Origin: Natrialbaceae archaeon
GTDB lineage: Archaea; Halobacteriota; Halobacteria; Halobacteriales; Natrialbaceae
Length of the DNA: 64,000 nucleotides
Direction: 5' to 3'
Assembly (NCBI GenBank): GCA_003559215.1
Contig: PWMF01000022.1
Location: forward strand, 1 to 64,000
The notes under the pieces are model-generated. The model worked only from the letters and a program-made list of their open reading frames with translations, was not told the origin of the DNA and searched no databases. Positions within the stretch are counted from its first letter, which is position 1; each line of letters begins with the position of its first letter. The position numbers and the translations under genes were made by a program. Below, piece after piece: positions 34,725 through 44,700 of the stretch.

Positions 34725-34806
34725 CGGTATCCGGAGACGATCCCAGCACCGACGTATCTGATTTCGTACCGGTATCGTTATTGTCATCTCGCGACGATAC
34801 GGACGC

Positions 34807-35568
34807 ATGTTCGGCCCACTGCTCGTTCTCGGCGGGCTCGTCGCCCTCGGGATCGGCTGTCTGAAACTGCAGCCAGCCTACCACGTCTACCGCGGCGAAA
34901 CGGACGACGTCGTCGCGGTCGAGCGCGCGGAGGGGCCGGTCGAACTCGAGGGGACCGCGAGTCCGATCGACGACCCGCTTCGGGCCCCGATCACGGGGAC
35001 GGACGCCCTCGCCTACGAGTACGAGGTCGAGGAGTATCGCTCGAGCGGGAAGAACTCCTCGTGGAAGACCGTCGACGAGGGCCAGGACGCAACGTCGTTC
35101 CGACTCGAGGACGAGACCGCGAGCGTCCGGGTCGAGCCCGCGGGCGCCGAGCTGGCGCTGTCGACCGACACGACGATCGAGGTTGACGGCGGCGAGCCCG
35201 AGCCCGAGCCGATCAGGGAGTTCCTCGCCCACGAGTCCGACCTCGAGTCCGAGAACACCTCGCTCGATCTGAAAGTGGTCGAGCTCGCGACCGGGAACGA
35301 CCGCAGATACCACGAGCGCCGACTCGAGCCCGGCGACGAGGCGTACGTGCTCGGCCAGTCGAGCTACGACGTCGACGCCCGCGAAACGATGCGGGATGTT
35401 AGCGCGGTCGTGGGCGACGGCGACGGAACGCCGGCGTTCGTCGTCTCGGACTCCAGCCAGGACGGGACCGCCCGCCTCCTCGCGACGCGACAGCTGCCCT
35501 GGCTGGTCGGCGGTCTGCTCGCGATCGGCGTCGGCGTCTGGCTGTTGCCCTCGTCGGCACTGTTCTGA
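34807..35568 (+). CDS. GIDE (E3 ubiquitin ligase-like) domain membrane protein
   Basis: 253 residues: one N-terminal helix (2-20), a soluble beta-rich middle and a C-terminal helix (LPWLVGGLLAIGVGVWLLP, about 230-248). The middle (VELEGTASPIDDPLRAPITGTDALAYEYEVEEY, a 2x larger beta domain) matches the GIDE domain first named in mitochondrial E3 ligases; no RING finger is present, so ubiquitin ligase activity is not implied. Prokaryotic members are membrane anchored with unknown role. Confidence 0.75.
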   Translation: MFGPLLVLGGLVALGIGCLKLQPAYHVYRGETDDVVAVERAEGPVELEGTASPIDDPLRAPITGTDALAYEYEVEEYRSSGKNSSWKTVDEGQDATSFRLEDETASVRVEPAGAELALSTDTTIEVDGGEPEPEPIREFLAHESDLESENTSLDLKVVELATGNDRRYHERRLEPGDEAYVLGQSSYDVDARETMRDVSAVVGDGDGTPAFVVSDSSQDGTARLLATRQLPWLVGGLLAIGVGVWLLPSSALF

Positions 35569-35641
35569 GCCGGCGGACGCCGCGTCGATCCCGACGGCGA
35601 CGGCACCGACGCTTTTGTGTCCGCCCGTCCTCGGGACGTTC

Positions 35642-36616
35642 ATGCACACGGGACTGTTGACGACGAGTACAGACGAGCTCTCGGAAGCGGACGTCGCCGT
35701 TCGTGCCGAAGAGCTCGGATACGCCGACGTCTGGCTGCCCGAGCTGTGGGGTGAAAGCGGCGTCGTCCGGGCGACCGAGATCGCGACTCGGACCGATGAG
35801 CTCGGGATCGGGTCGGCGATCCTGAACGTCTACTCGCGCTCGCCGGCCGTCCTCGCGATGACCGCGGCCTCGCTGCAGCGGGTCTCCGACGGCCGGTTCG
35901 TCCTGGGGGTCGGCACGAGCACGCAGAAGTCGATCGAGGACCTCCACGGCGAGAGCTTCAACCGTCCCGTGCGGCGCGCCCACGAGACCATCGAGCTGGT
36001 CCGCGCGTTCACCGCTGGGGAAGGGCGGGTCGACTACGACGGCGAGCTGCTCGAAGCGAGTGACTTCCCCTCCCTCGAGGTACCGACGCCGATCTACCAC
36101 GCGGGGCTGGGCCCCGCGAACCGCCGGGTCGTCGGTCGGCTCGCCGACGGCTGGATCCCGCACAACATCCCCTTCTCGCGGCTCGAGGACGCCTTCGAGG
36201 AGGTCGCAGGGGCGGCCCGAGAGCGGGACCGAGATCCCGACGATATCGCCGTCGCGCCGTACGTTCCGGCGGCCGTCAGCGAGGACCTCGAGGCGGCCCG
36301 GGACGCGATCCGCAGCCACGTCGCCTACTACGTCGGCAGCGGTGAGGGGTACCGACGGGCCGTCGGCGCGGCGTACCCCGGCGAGGCCGAGCGGATCGCC
36401 GAGGCCTGGCGCGACGGAAACAGGGGCGAGGCAGCGGACGCGGTTACGGACGAGCTGGTCGACGACCTCGGCGTGGCGGGGACGCCCGAGGATGCCCGGG
36501 ATCGCCTCGAGTCCCTCGTCGCCGAAACCGGGATCGACCACCCGATCGTGGTGGTTCCCGACCCCGCCTCGGACGAGATCGTCGAGCTGACGGTCGAGTC
36601 GCTTGCTCCGGTGTAA
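35642..36616 (+). CDS. LLM class (F420/FMN-dependent) oxidoreductase
   Basis: 324 residues of the bacterial luciferase-like monooxygenase superfamily. The TIM barrel includes RAEELGYADVWLPELWGESG, GSAILNVYSRSPAVLAMTAA, GRFVLGVGTSTQ and VGRLADGWIPHNIPFSRL, then a C-terminal GTPEDARDRLESLVAETGIDHPIV. Archaeal members usually use coenzyme F420 for hydride transfer; whether F420 or FMN is used cannot be read here. ATG 35642 is preferred to the upstream frame start at 35396, which overlaps the previous gene. Confidence 0.85.
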   Translation: MHTGLLTTSTDELSEADVAVRAEELGYADVWLPELWGESGVVRATEIATRTDELGIGSAILNVYSRSPAVLAMTAASLQRVSDGRFVLGVGTSTQKSIEDLHGESFNRPVRRAHETIELVRAFTAGEGRVDYDGELLEASDFPSLEVPTPIYHAGLGPANRRVVGRLADGWIPHNIPFSRLEDAFEEVAGAARERDRDPDDIAVAPYVPAAVSEDLEAARDAIRSHVAYYVGSGEGYRRAVGAAYPGEAERIAEAWRDGNRGEAADAVTDELVDDLGVAGTPEDARDRLESLVAETGIDHPIVVVPDPASDEIVELTVESLAPV

Positions 36617-37237
36617 CGGGAAGCGGGGTCCAGCGGCCGGATCGAAGGTTGCGGCTCGAGCCGGAATTGTCTCGGACGGAACGTTCGATCGTCGCCACGG
36701 AGGACGCGGAGTTCACCGGAGAGGTGCAACACTGCATCGACTCCGACTCGAGGGCTGAGGCCGTCAGGACATCCTGTGCCACCCACGCGCCGTTGAGCGA
36801 GGGCGTTCCCGGCAGCGGGATCGTGAACGCCGAGACCCTGCCCCTCGACGAGTGCGGGGATCTGATCGACGCTGAAACCCAGTTCGGGGAGGATCGCGGG
36901 TAACCGACGGAGCCGCCGATTCTAGCCGCTCTCACCGTCGATTCGCAATCGGTGTTCGTGAGTACGCGATAGTCGTACGTCTCGCGGCCCGCTCAGTCCC
37001 GGAGACTGCGTCGTCGACGCCGGCCGTTTGTCCGTTCTCCGTCACCCGGACCTGACCCGCAAGGACGCGCTCCACGACCGTCGAACCGTCGGCCGTGGGA
37101 CTGGTCATCCCGTCTGACTGAGTGGTGTTTTTCTGTTCGGCGGGCAACCATCGAGTGGTACCTATACATAGCGCACTATCGAAAGAAAAAGTTATTCAAT
37201 AGTAGTCGATGTGTGCTACTAGCCACGTGAGAAACAG
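36617..37237. other. 621-base region before the nad operon
   Basis: No confidently recognised gene. Two frames have haloarchaeal codon bias: a plus-strand TTG frame 36649-36903 of 84 acidic residues, and a minus-strand frame ending 36932 (listed separately). The stretch 37150-37237 is AT-rich (GAAAGAAAAAGTTATTC near 37178-37194) and probably holds the nadA promoter with a leader of roughly 20 bases. A dyad GTCTC/GAGAC spans about 36980-37010. Confidence 0.5.
36932..37108 (-). CDS. Possible 58-residue acidic protein
   Basis: ATG 37108 opens a 58-codon frame with TVVERVLAGQVRVTENGQTAGVD-like composition, GC-rich third positions and no competing frame; a TTG at 37147 would extend it by 13 residues. 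No family recognised. It may be a small gene or the residue of a lost one. Confidence 0.3.
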   Translation of the reverse strand: MTSPTADGSTVVERVLAGQVRVTENGQTAGVDDAVSGTERAARRTTIAYSRTPIANRR

Positions 37238-38371
37238 ATGGCAAAAATGAGAACCACGGAGATCGAAACCGACCTGAGCCTGTTCAAATACGATCATCTC
37301 GAACAGCTTCCACCGGAGTATCGGAATCTCGAAGAGAACGAGCGAACGGATCGGATCGAGCGTTCGCTCGAGATCCTCGGCGACGACGTCGTCGTCCTCG
37401 GGCACAACTACCAGCGACGGGAAATCGTCGAGCACGCCGACTTCGTCGGAGACTCCTACGGGCTCTCGAGGGAGGCGGCCGCGGCCGACGCGGAGTACGT
37501 GATCTTCGGCGGCGTGACGTTCATGGCCGAGAGCGCCGACATCATCACCGACGACGACCAGACGGTACTTCTCCCGTCGATGGAGGCGTCCTGTCCGATG
37601 GCCGGGATGGCCGAGGCGCTGCAGGTCGACGCCGCCTGGGAGGAGATCACGGCGGCCGCGCCCGACGCCGAGATCGTCCCGATCACGTACATGAACTCCT
37701 ACGCCGATCTGAAGGCGTTCTGTGCGAGCCAGGGCGGACTGGTCTGTACGTCCTCGAACGCCCACGAGGCATTCGAGTGGGCCCTCGAGCGCGGCGACAA
37801 GGTCCTCTTTCTGCCCGACAAACACCTGGGAGAGAACACGGCCCACCGGCTGGGGATAGCCGACGAGACCGTTACGTGGGATCCGTGGGATCCGGACGGA
37901 AAAAGCGCCGAGGAGGTCGCCGAGAAGGACCTGATTCTCTGGAACGGCTACTGCCAGGTCCACGAGCGGTTCAGCGAGGCCCACGTCGAGCAGGTCCGCG
38001 AGGACCGGCCGGACGCGAACGTGGTCGTCCACCCCGAGTGCCGCCGCGAGGTCGTCGAGGCCGCCGACGTCGTCGGCTCGACGGCGACGATCCGCGAGAC
38101 GGTCGCGAACGCCGACCCCGGCGAGACGTGGGCGATCGGCACGGAGATCCACCTCGCGAACCACCTGCAGCGCTGGCACCCCGAGGTCGAGGTCGTCCCG
38201 CTGTGTGGCGACGCCTGCATGGACTGCAACGCCATGCGCCAGATCGACCCCAACTACCTCGCGTGGGTCCTCGAGGAGCTGGTCGCGGGCCGGGAGCGCA
38301 ACGTGATCGAGGTCGCCCCCGAGGAGAAGGAGCTGGCCGAACTGGCGCTCGAGCGCATGCTGGAGCTCTGA
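37238..38371 (+). CDS. nadA: Quinolinate synthase
   Basis: 377 residues. Condenses iminoaspartate with dihydroxyacetone phosphate to quinolinate using a 4Fe-4S cluster. Cys ligands are visible in ADLKAFCASQGGLVCTSSNA, in VVVHPECRREV and in PLCGDACMDCNAMRQ. VVVLGHNYQRREIVEHADFVGDS and LPDKHLGENTAHR bind substrate. ATG 37238 or 37247 (Met4) are both possible; first operon gene, followed by nadB after 6 bases. The product feeds nadC. Confidence 0.95.
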   Translation: MAKMRTTEIETDLSLFKYDHLEQLPPEYRNLEENERTDRIERSLEILGDDVVVLGHNYQRREIVEHADFVGDSYGLSREAAAADAEYVIFGGVTFMAESADIITDDDQTVLLPSMEASCPMAGMAEALQVDAAWEEITAAAPDAEIVPITYMNSYADLKAFCASQGGLVCTSSNAHEAFEWALERGDKVLFLPDKHLGENTAHRLGIADETVTWDPWDPDGKSAEEVAEKDLILWNGYCQVHERFSEAHVEQVREDRPDANVVVHPECRREVVEAADVVGSTATIRETVANADPGETWAIGTEIHLANHLQRWHPEVEVVPLCGDACMDCNAMRQIDPNYLAWVLEELVAGRERNVIEVAPEEKELAELALERMLEL

Positions 38372-38377
38372 TCCACG

Positions 38378-39898
38378 ATGAGCGAGACACCACCCCACGA
38401 CACCGCGGACGTCCTCGTCGTCGGCAGCGGCATCGCGGGCTGTGCGGTTGCCCTGCAGGCCGCACGCGAGGACGCCGACGTCTGCCTGATAACGAAAGCC
38501 GAGCGACCCGCCGACGCCAGCACCGACTGGGCCCAGGGCGGTATCTCGACCGCCCGCGGCGACCCGGAGGCGCTGAAACGCGACGTCCTTGCGGCCAGCG
38601 ACGGGACCGCCGATCCCAACGCCGTCGACGTCCTCGTCCGCGAGGCCGACGCGGCTGTCGAGGATGTCCTCCTCGAGACCCTCGGAATCGGCTTCGACGA
38701 GCGCGAGGACGGCGCGTTCGACTACGCCCGCGAGGCGGCCCACTCCGAGCGACGCATCCTCCACGTCGACGCAGCGACGGGGCGCCACGTCCTGCGCCCG
38801 TTCCTGAACTACCTCGACGACCACGATCGCATCGAGGTTCGCCAGGACACCGCCGCGCTCGAGCTCGTCACCCACGAGGGACGAGTTCACGGCGTCCTCA
38901 CGGACGAGGAGCCGACGGGCAACCCGATCTACGCCGGCGCGACGGTGCTGGCGACAGGCGGGATCGGTGCGCTCTACCCGCGCTCGACGAACCCCGACGG
39001 TGCGACGGGCGACGGGATTTCGATGGCCGCGCTGGCCGGCGCCGACGTCGCCGACCTCGAGTACGTGCAGTTCCATCCAACCGCTTTCGACGGGGAAGAG
39101 CCGTTCCTGCTCTCCGAAGCCCTCCGCGGCGAGGGTGCCGTCTTCCGCAACGGCGACGGAAGGCGGTTCATGACGGAGTACCATTCTGACGCCGAACTCG
39201 CGCCACGGGACGTCGTCGCCCGCGCCGTCGCGACCGAGCGAGAGGAAACGGGCGAAGTCGTCCTCGACGTCTCCCCGATCGCGTTCGACGCCGAGTTCCC
39301 GACGATCGCCGAGAGCTGCCGTGAGCACGGGCTTGAGGGCGCCGAAATACCAGTTGCGCCCTGTGAACACTTCCTGTGCGGCGGGATCGACGTCGACGAT
39401 CGCGGGCGGACGAGCCTCGAGGGACTGTACGCCGTCGGCGAGTGCGCCCGCACCGGCGTCCACGGGGCGAACCGGCTGGCGAGCACGAGCCTACTTGAGG
39501 GGTTGGTCTGGGGATTGCGGGCGGGCGAGGCTGCGGCCGGCCGCAAAGCGAAACCCCGGGTCGTCGACGCGACCGAACTCCGCGACAGCGATCCCGCCCT
39601 TCCCGAGCGCTTCTCGGCCGAGAAGTTCACCCGACTGCAGCGGACGATGAACGACTCGCTGGGCCTCGAGCGCGACCCCGACGGAATCGCCCGCGCGAGC
39701 GCCGTCCTCCGGCGGCTCAAGGGCGAGGTCGACGCTTACACCCGAACCAGGACCTCACGCGAACTCTACGAGCTCCGGAACGCCTGCGTCACCGCCCTGT
39801 TGATCGCGCGGGCCGCGGGCGAGAACCCCGAATCGCGGGGCTGTCACCACCTCGTTCGCGAGGACGCGCCGACCGCCGAGCCGGAGGTACCCCGATGA
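38378..39898 (+). CDS. nadB: L-aspartate oxidase
   Basis: 506 residues, FAD-dependent oxidation of L-aspartate to iminoaspartate, the substrate of NadA. DVLVVGSGIAGCAVALQAA is the FAD dinucleotide motif, followed by TDWAQGGISTARG and the active site HPTAFDGEEPFLLSEALRGEGA. The C-terminal helical domain carries YAVGECARTGVHGANRLAS. Its stop overlaps the start of nadC by four bases (ATGA), so the three genes form an operon. Confidence 0.95.
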   Translation: MSETPPHDTADVLVVGSGIAGCAVALQAAREDADVCLITKAERPADASTDWAQGGISTARGDPEALKRDVLAASDGTADPNAVDVLVREADAAVEDVLLETLGIGFDEREDGAFDYAREAAHSERRILHVDAATGRHVLRPFLNYLDDHDRIEVRQDTAALELVTHEGRVHGVLTDEEPTGNPIYAGATVLATGGIGALYPRSTNPDGATGDGISMAALAGADVADLEYVQFHPTAFDGEEPFLLSEALRGEGAVFRNGDGRRFMTEYHSDAELAPRDVVARAVATEREETGEVVLDVSPIAFDAEFPTIAESCREHGLEGAEIPVAPCEHFLCGGIDVDDRGRTSLEGLYAVGECARTGVHGANRLASTSLLEGLVWGLRAGEAAAGRKAKPRVVDATELRDSDPALPERFSAEKFTRLQRTMNDSLGLERDPDGIARASAVLRRLKGEVDAYTRTRTSRELYELRNACVTALLIARAAGENPESRGCHHLVREDAPTAEPEVPR

Positions 39899-40716
39899 TC
39901 ACCGACGCCCAGGTCGAGCGCTGGCTCCGGGAGGACATCGGTCACCACGACGTCACCAACCGGGTCCCGGGCGAGACGACGGGCCGGCTCGTCGCGAAGG
40001 AGGGCGGCGTTGCGGCTGGACTCGAGGCCGCCCGCGCGGTCTTCGACTATCTGGGCGTCGACGTTTTCGAGGCGTGCGAGCCCGGCTCGCGGATCGAGCC
40101 CGGCGACGAGGTCCTCCGCGTCGCGGGGGCCACGCGCGAGGTCCTCCGGGGAGAGCGCGTTGCCGTGAACCTGGTCGGACACGCCTCGGGCATCGCGACC
40201 CGAACCCGCAGGGCGGTCGACGAGGCGCGAACCGAGTCGGACGACGTCCGGATCGCCGCGACTCGGAAGACGACCCCCGGACTGCGGGGTCTCGAGAAGC
40301 GGGCCGTCGTCGCTGGCGGGGGCGACACCCATCGTCTCGACTCCTCCCATATGGTGATGGTCAAGGACAACCACGTCGCCGAGCTGGGTCTCGAGGACGC
40401 CGTCTCGCGGTTCCGGGAGCGGGCGTCGTTCGCGACGAAGATCGAGGTCGAGGTCGAGTCGCCGGAGGACGCGCCCCGAGCCGTGGAGGCCGGTGCGGAC
40501 GTCGTCCTGCTCGACAACATGACGCCCGCGGGGACCCGGAGGGGGGTCGAGCTGCTCGCCGAGACCGACGCGCTGGTGGAGGCAAGCGGCGGCATCAGGT
40601 TCGAGACGGTCGCCGACTACGCCGCGACGGGCGTCGACGTCATCTCGATGGGATCGCTGACCCACTCGGCGCCCGCGCTGGATCTATCCTTCCGAACCGG
40701 TGAGGAGGCCGCGTAG
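39895..40716 (+). CDS. nadC: Nicotinate-nucleotide pyrophosphorylase (carboxylating)
   Basis: 273 residues. Transfers phosphoribosyl from PRPP to quinolinate and decarboxylates it to NaMN. Family motifs: EDIGHHDVTNRVPGE at the N-terminus, NLVGHASGIATRTRRAV, ATRKTTPGLRGLEKRAVVAGGGDTH-type core (Arg, Lys, His substrate contacts), and VKDNHV, LLDNMTP, SGGIRFETVADYAATGVDVIS toward the end. Completes the aspartate route to NAD in the operon nadA-nadB-nadC. Confidence 0.95.
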   Translation: MITDAQVERWLREDIGHHDVTNRVPGETTGRLVAKEGGVAAGLEAARAVFDYLGVDVFEACEPGSRIEPGDEVLRVAGATREVLRGERVAVNLVGHASGIATRTRRAVDEARTESDDVRIAATRKTTPGLRGLEKRAVVAGGGDTHRLDSSHMVMVKDNHVAELGLEDAVSRFRERASFATKIEVEVESPEDAPRAVEAGADVVLLDNMTPAGTRRGVELLAETDALVEASGGIRFETVADYAATGVDVISMGSLTHSAPALDLSFRTGEEAA

Positions 40717-40769
40717 AGCGCGAAGCTCCGCACACGACCTTTTTGTCCTCGAGCGCCCACCGCTCTCTC

Positions 40770-41462
40770 GTGACGGAACCAGTTCGAACCTGTGCGGAGC
40801 ACGGCCCGTTCGCGACCGACGACGGCACGTGTCCGCGCTGTGGCGCCCGCGGGACGGAGCTTCTCACCGGAGCGCGACGGCGCCGCATCTCGAAGTACAC
40901 GAGCGGCGCCCTGCGGCACTTCCCCGAGGACGCCAGCCTCGAGCTCGACGGTCGTGGATGGACGAGCTACGACGAGCTCGTCGCCGCGGTCGAGCGGAAG
41001 TACGGCTGGGCCGGCCACGAGCACGTCGCGGCCGTGATCGCGACCGATCCGAAGGGACGGTTCGAACGCACCGGTCCGGAAGGGGCGGACGAGGGGAGCG
41101 ACCCCGGCGACCGCGTCCGCGCGGCCTACGGCCACTCCGTCGACGTCGACCTCGAGCCGACCGACGCGCCGGTACCCGACGAGCTCTACCACGGCACCGC
41201 ACCCGCGAACCTCGAGTCGATCCGCGAGTCGGGGCTGCGGCCGATTTCCCGCCAGCACGTTCACCTCTCGGAGAGTCCCGGAGCCGCCCGCCACGTCGGC
41301 AGCCGACACGCGACCGACCCCGTCGTCCTCGCCGTCGACGCGGCCGGAATGCTCGCGGACGATCACCGGATCACGAAACGCGGCCGCGAGACGTACACGG
41401 CGGATCGGGTACCCCCGAGGTATCTCGACGAGTCCGCCTCGAGCGACGATCGCCGTCACTGA
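40770..41462 (+). CDS. kptA: RNA 2'-phosphotransferase (Tpt1/KptA family) with zinc ribbon
   Basis: 230 residues. N-terminal CAEHGPFATDDGTCPRCG is a short zinc ribbon; the Tpt1 fold follows: RRRISKYTSGALRHFPED, ELYHGTAPANLESIRESGL with conserved His, and QHVHLSESPGAA. The enzyme moves a splice-junction 2'-phosphate to NAD+, giving ADP-ribose-phosphate and nicotinamide. In archaea the natural substrate is unclear, since their tRNA ligation does not leave such a phosphate. GTG 40770 is chosen by the position of the zinc ribbon and a CTTTTTG element 28 bases upstream. It sits 53 bases after nadC, the operon that makes its cosubstrate NAD. Confidence 0.85.
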   Translation: MTEPVRTCAEHGPFATDDGTCPRCGARGTELLTGARRRRISKYTSGALRHFPEDASLELDGRGWTSYDELVAAVERKYGWAGHEHVAAVIATDPKGRFERTGPEGADEGSDPGDRVRAAYGHSVDVDLEPTDAPVPDELYHGTAPANLESIRESGLRPISRQHVHLSESPGAARHVGSRHATDPVVLAVDAAGMLADDHRITKRGRETYTADRVPPRYLDESASSDDRRH

Positions 41463-41759
41463 CTGTGACCCGTGAGCGACGTTGCAGATGCGATCGGCGG
41501 CTTCGTTCCAGTGCCGGAGTGGGCCCCTGCTCGCGACGGATCTTCCGCCGGGTCCCGACGCAAGCCCGAACACGCGGTATCTGGGCGACGAGTAGATCGA
41601 TCCCGGCGACCGGCAGTCGATCGCGGTCGAGAACCCCGACACCCGCGAGGGGATCGCGACCCGATCCTCGACTCGCGAATCGATCGACGCCCCGCCGGTT
41701 GCGGATTGCTATCAGGAGCCGACAGGAACCTTATCCGTTTCAATAGCCATTACCCGGAC
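41463..41759. other. 297-base gap with a possible aldehyde dehydrogenase remnant
   Basis: A plus-strand frame reads PPGPDASPNTRYLGDE, then a TAG at about 41594, then IDPGDRQSIAVENPDTREGI. This matches the order NYIGGEW-x-DP-x-SIAVENPAT-x-E-x-IA of aldehyde dehydrogenase N-termini, with the Trp codon changed to a stop. The match ends near 41665 and nothing of the catalytic domain follows. The promoter of the histidine kinase gene probably lies in the AT-richer end (about 41725-41755). Confidence 0.4.
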
Positions 41760-44700
41760 ATGAGCACGGGAGCGGGTCCTGATGAGGGGGACGGACGGCT
41801 CTGGGGGAGCGTCGACGACGACGCGGCACTCCAGCGGTATCGGACGCTCGTCGGTGCGATCGACGACGGCGTCTATCAGCTCGATTCGGAGGGGAACTTC
41901 GTCGCGGTCAACGACGTCATGGTCGAGATGACGGGCTACAGGCGGGCGGAGCTCCTGGGCGAACACGTCTCGCTGATTCTGGACGACGACGACGTTTCAG
42001 CCATCGAGAGCGCGGTGTCGGCCCGTCTCGAGGGAACGAGCAAGGGGAACGAAACGTTCGAACTGGGTGTTCGGACCGCCATCGGCGAGGTCGTACCGTG
42101 CGGACTCCGGGTCAATCCGCTCGCGGATGACGGCGAGCTTCGGGCCACGATCGGCGTGGTGCGGGACCGTACCGAGCCGAAACGACGACTGGACACGTTC
42201 GAGTCCCCGGACGCGCCGCCGGGGTCGGTCACCGACATCCTCGACGAGGCCGACATCGGCGTGTTCGTCCTCGACGACGCGTTCGAGGTCGCGTGGGCCG
42301 ACGAGACCGTCGAACGGTACTTCGGACTGGATCGGGACGCGATCGTCGGCCGCGACAAACGGGTGCTAGTGGAGGAAACGGTAAAACACGAACTCGAGGA
42401 TCCGGAACGGTTCGCCGAAACCGTGCTGGCCACCTACGACGACAACAGCTACATCGAGCGTTTCGAGTGCCAGGTTACGCCGGGCGACGGCCGCGACGGC
42501 CGGTGGCTCGAACACTACAGCAAACCGATCGAGTCGGGCCGGTACGCCGGCGGGCGGATCGAGTTCTACTACGACATCACCGACAGGAAGCGCTCGGAGA
42601 GCGCCCTCTGGGAGAGCAGGGAGGAGTTTCACTCCCTGGTCGACGCGATCGAGGAGTACGCGATCTTCCGGCTGGACCCGGACGGTCGCGTCATCAGCTG
42701 GAACACGGGCGCCGAGCGAATCAAGGGATACGACCGCGAGGAGATCCTCGGCGAACCGTTCTCGGTTTTCTACACGCCCGAGGACCGCGAGGCGGGCGTT
42801 CCGGAGCGGAACCTCGAGCGGGCGACCGAACGCGGCTCGATCGAGGACGAGGGGTGGCGCGTCCGCGCGGACGGCTCGCAGTTCTGGGCGAACGTCACCA
42901 CCACGCCGATTCGGGACAGCGACGGCACTCACCGGGGTTACCTGAAGGTAACGCGGGATATCACCGAGCGCCGACAGCGCGAGCAACGACTCCAGAGCGA
43001 ACTCGAGGAGGTTTTCGGCAGGATCTCCGATGCGTTCTACGCGGTCGACGACGAGTTCCGATTCACACACGTCAACGACCGCGCCGAGGAACTCCTGCAG
43101 CACCCCGAGGACGAGCTGCTCGGCGAACGCCTCTGGGACGTCTTTCCGTCCGCCGCCGAGATCGACGAGGTCTGGGACGCGTTCCACACCGCGCGGGAAA
43201 CCCAGGAGGCGACCAGCTACGAACTCTACTACGACACGCTCGGGTTCTGGGTCGAGGCGAACCTCTACCCCTCCGAAACCGGCATCTCGGTCTACTTCCG
43301 GGACGTCACCGAACGCAGGGAGCGCGAGCAGTACCTGGAGGACGCCAAGGAACAGCTCGAGGCCGCGACCGAGGCCGGTGCGGTCGGAACCTGGGAGTGG
43401 GACGTCGCCGAGGACACGTTCGTCGCCGGCGCCTCCTTCGCCCGGACGTTCGGACTCGATCCGGAGCGGGCACGGGAGGGGGTCCCCCTCGAACGGCTGC
43501 TGTCGTCGATCCACGAGGACGACCGCGAGCGCGTCGCCGCGCGGATCGATGACGCCCTCGAGAGCTGTGACGAGTACGAAGCGGAGTATCGCGTCCGAAA
43601 CGCCGACGGCGAGATCCGCTGGGTCTTCGCCCGCGGCCACGTCGAGTGCGACGAGGACGGGAACGCCGAGACGTTCCCCGGTGCGCTCACCGACATCACC
43701 GAGCGCAAGCGGGCCGAACTCGAGGCCGAGAAGCAACGCAAACAGCTCGAGACCCTGTTCCGGGTGTTGCCCGTCGGCGCCGTGGTCGCGGACGAGGACG
43801 GATCGCTGGTCAGGGCGAACGCCACGGCCAAGGAGATCTGGGGTGGCGACGTCTTCGACGCCGACTCCGTCGCCGAGTACGAGAAGTACACCGCCGTCTG
43901 GGCGGACTCCGGCGAGCCGGTCGAACTCGAAGAGCGGACGATGTCCCAGGTGCTCCGCGGGGAGGAAGTGACCGAACCGAACGTCTATGAGATTCGGACG
44001 TTCGACGGAGAACGGCGGATCGTTATGGAACACGGGATGCCGGTCAGAGACGAACGCGGCAACGTGCGTCGTGCGGTCGTTACGGTCACGGATATCACCG
44101 AGCGCCGCGAGTACCAGCGGAAGCTCGAGGAGACGATCGAGCAACTCGAGACCTCGAACGAACGCCTCGAGCAGTTCGCCTACGCGGCCTCCCACGACCT
44201 GCAAGAGCCCCTACGGATGGTCTCGAGCTATCTGCAGCTGATCGAGAGCCGCTACGGCGACCTGTTCGACGACGATGGCGAGGAGTTCCTGCAGTTCGCG
44301 ATCGACGGCGCGGAGCGGATGCGAAGCATGATCGACGGCCTGCTCGCGTACTCCCGCGTCGAAACGGGTGGGAATCCCCTCGAGCCGACGGACCTCGAGC
44401 GCGTCCTCGACGACGTCCTGGATGACGTTCAGTTCCGGCTCGAGGAGAGCGGTGCTGAACTGACGGTCGACACGCTGCCCCGAGTGAACGGCGATGCGGA
44501 CCAGCTCCGCCAGGTGTTTCAGAACCTGCTGCGTAACGCGATCGAGTACAGCGGCGACGAGCCGCCGACGATCCGCGTCGACGCCGAGCGGCTGGACGGG
44601 AAGTGGAAGATCGCGGTCCGCGACGAGGGGATCGGCATCGACCCCGACGACCAGGACCGCGTGTTCGAGGTCTTCCAGCGGCTTCACAGCCGCGGCGAGC

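Noticed and set aside
36649-36903. 84-codon acidic plus-strand frame with TTG start
   Set aside because: Codon bias is good, but there is no recognisable family, the start is weak and the opposite strand also has a biased frame; not listed as a gene.
37196-39463. Long antisense frame opposite nadA and nadB
   Set aside because: A 755-codon minus-strand frame with no recognisable motif mirrors the highly GC-biased nad genes; it is a composition shadow.
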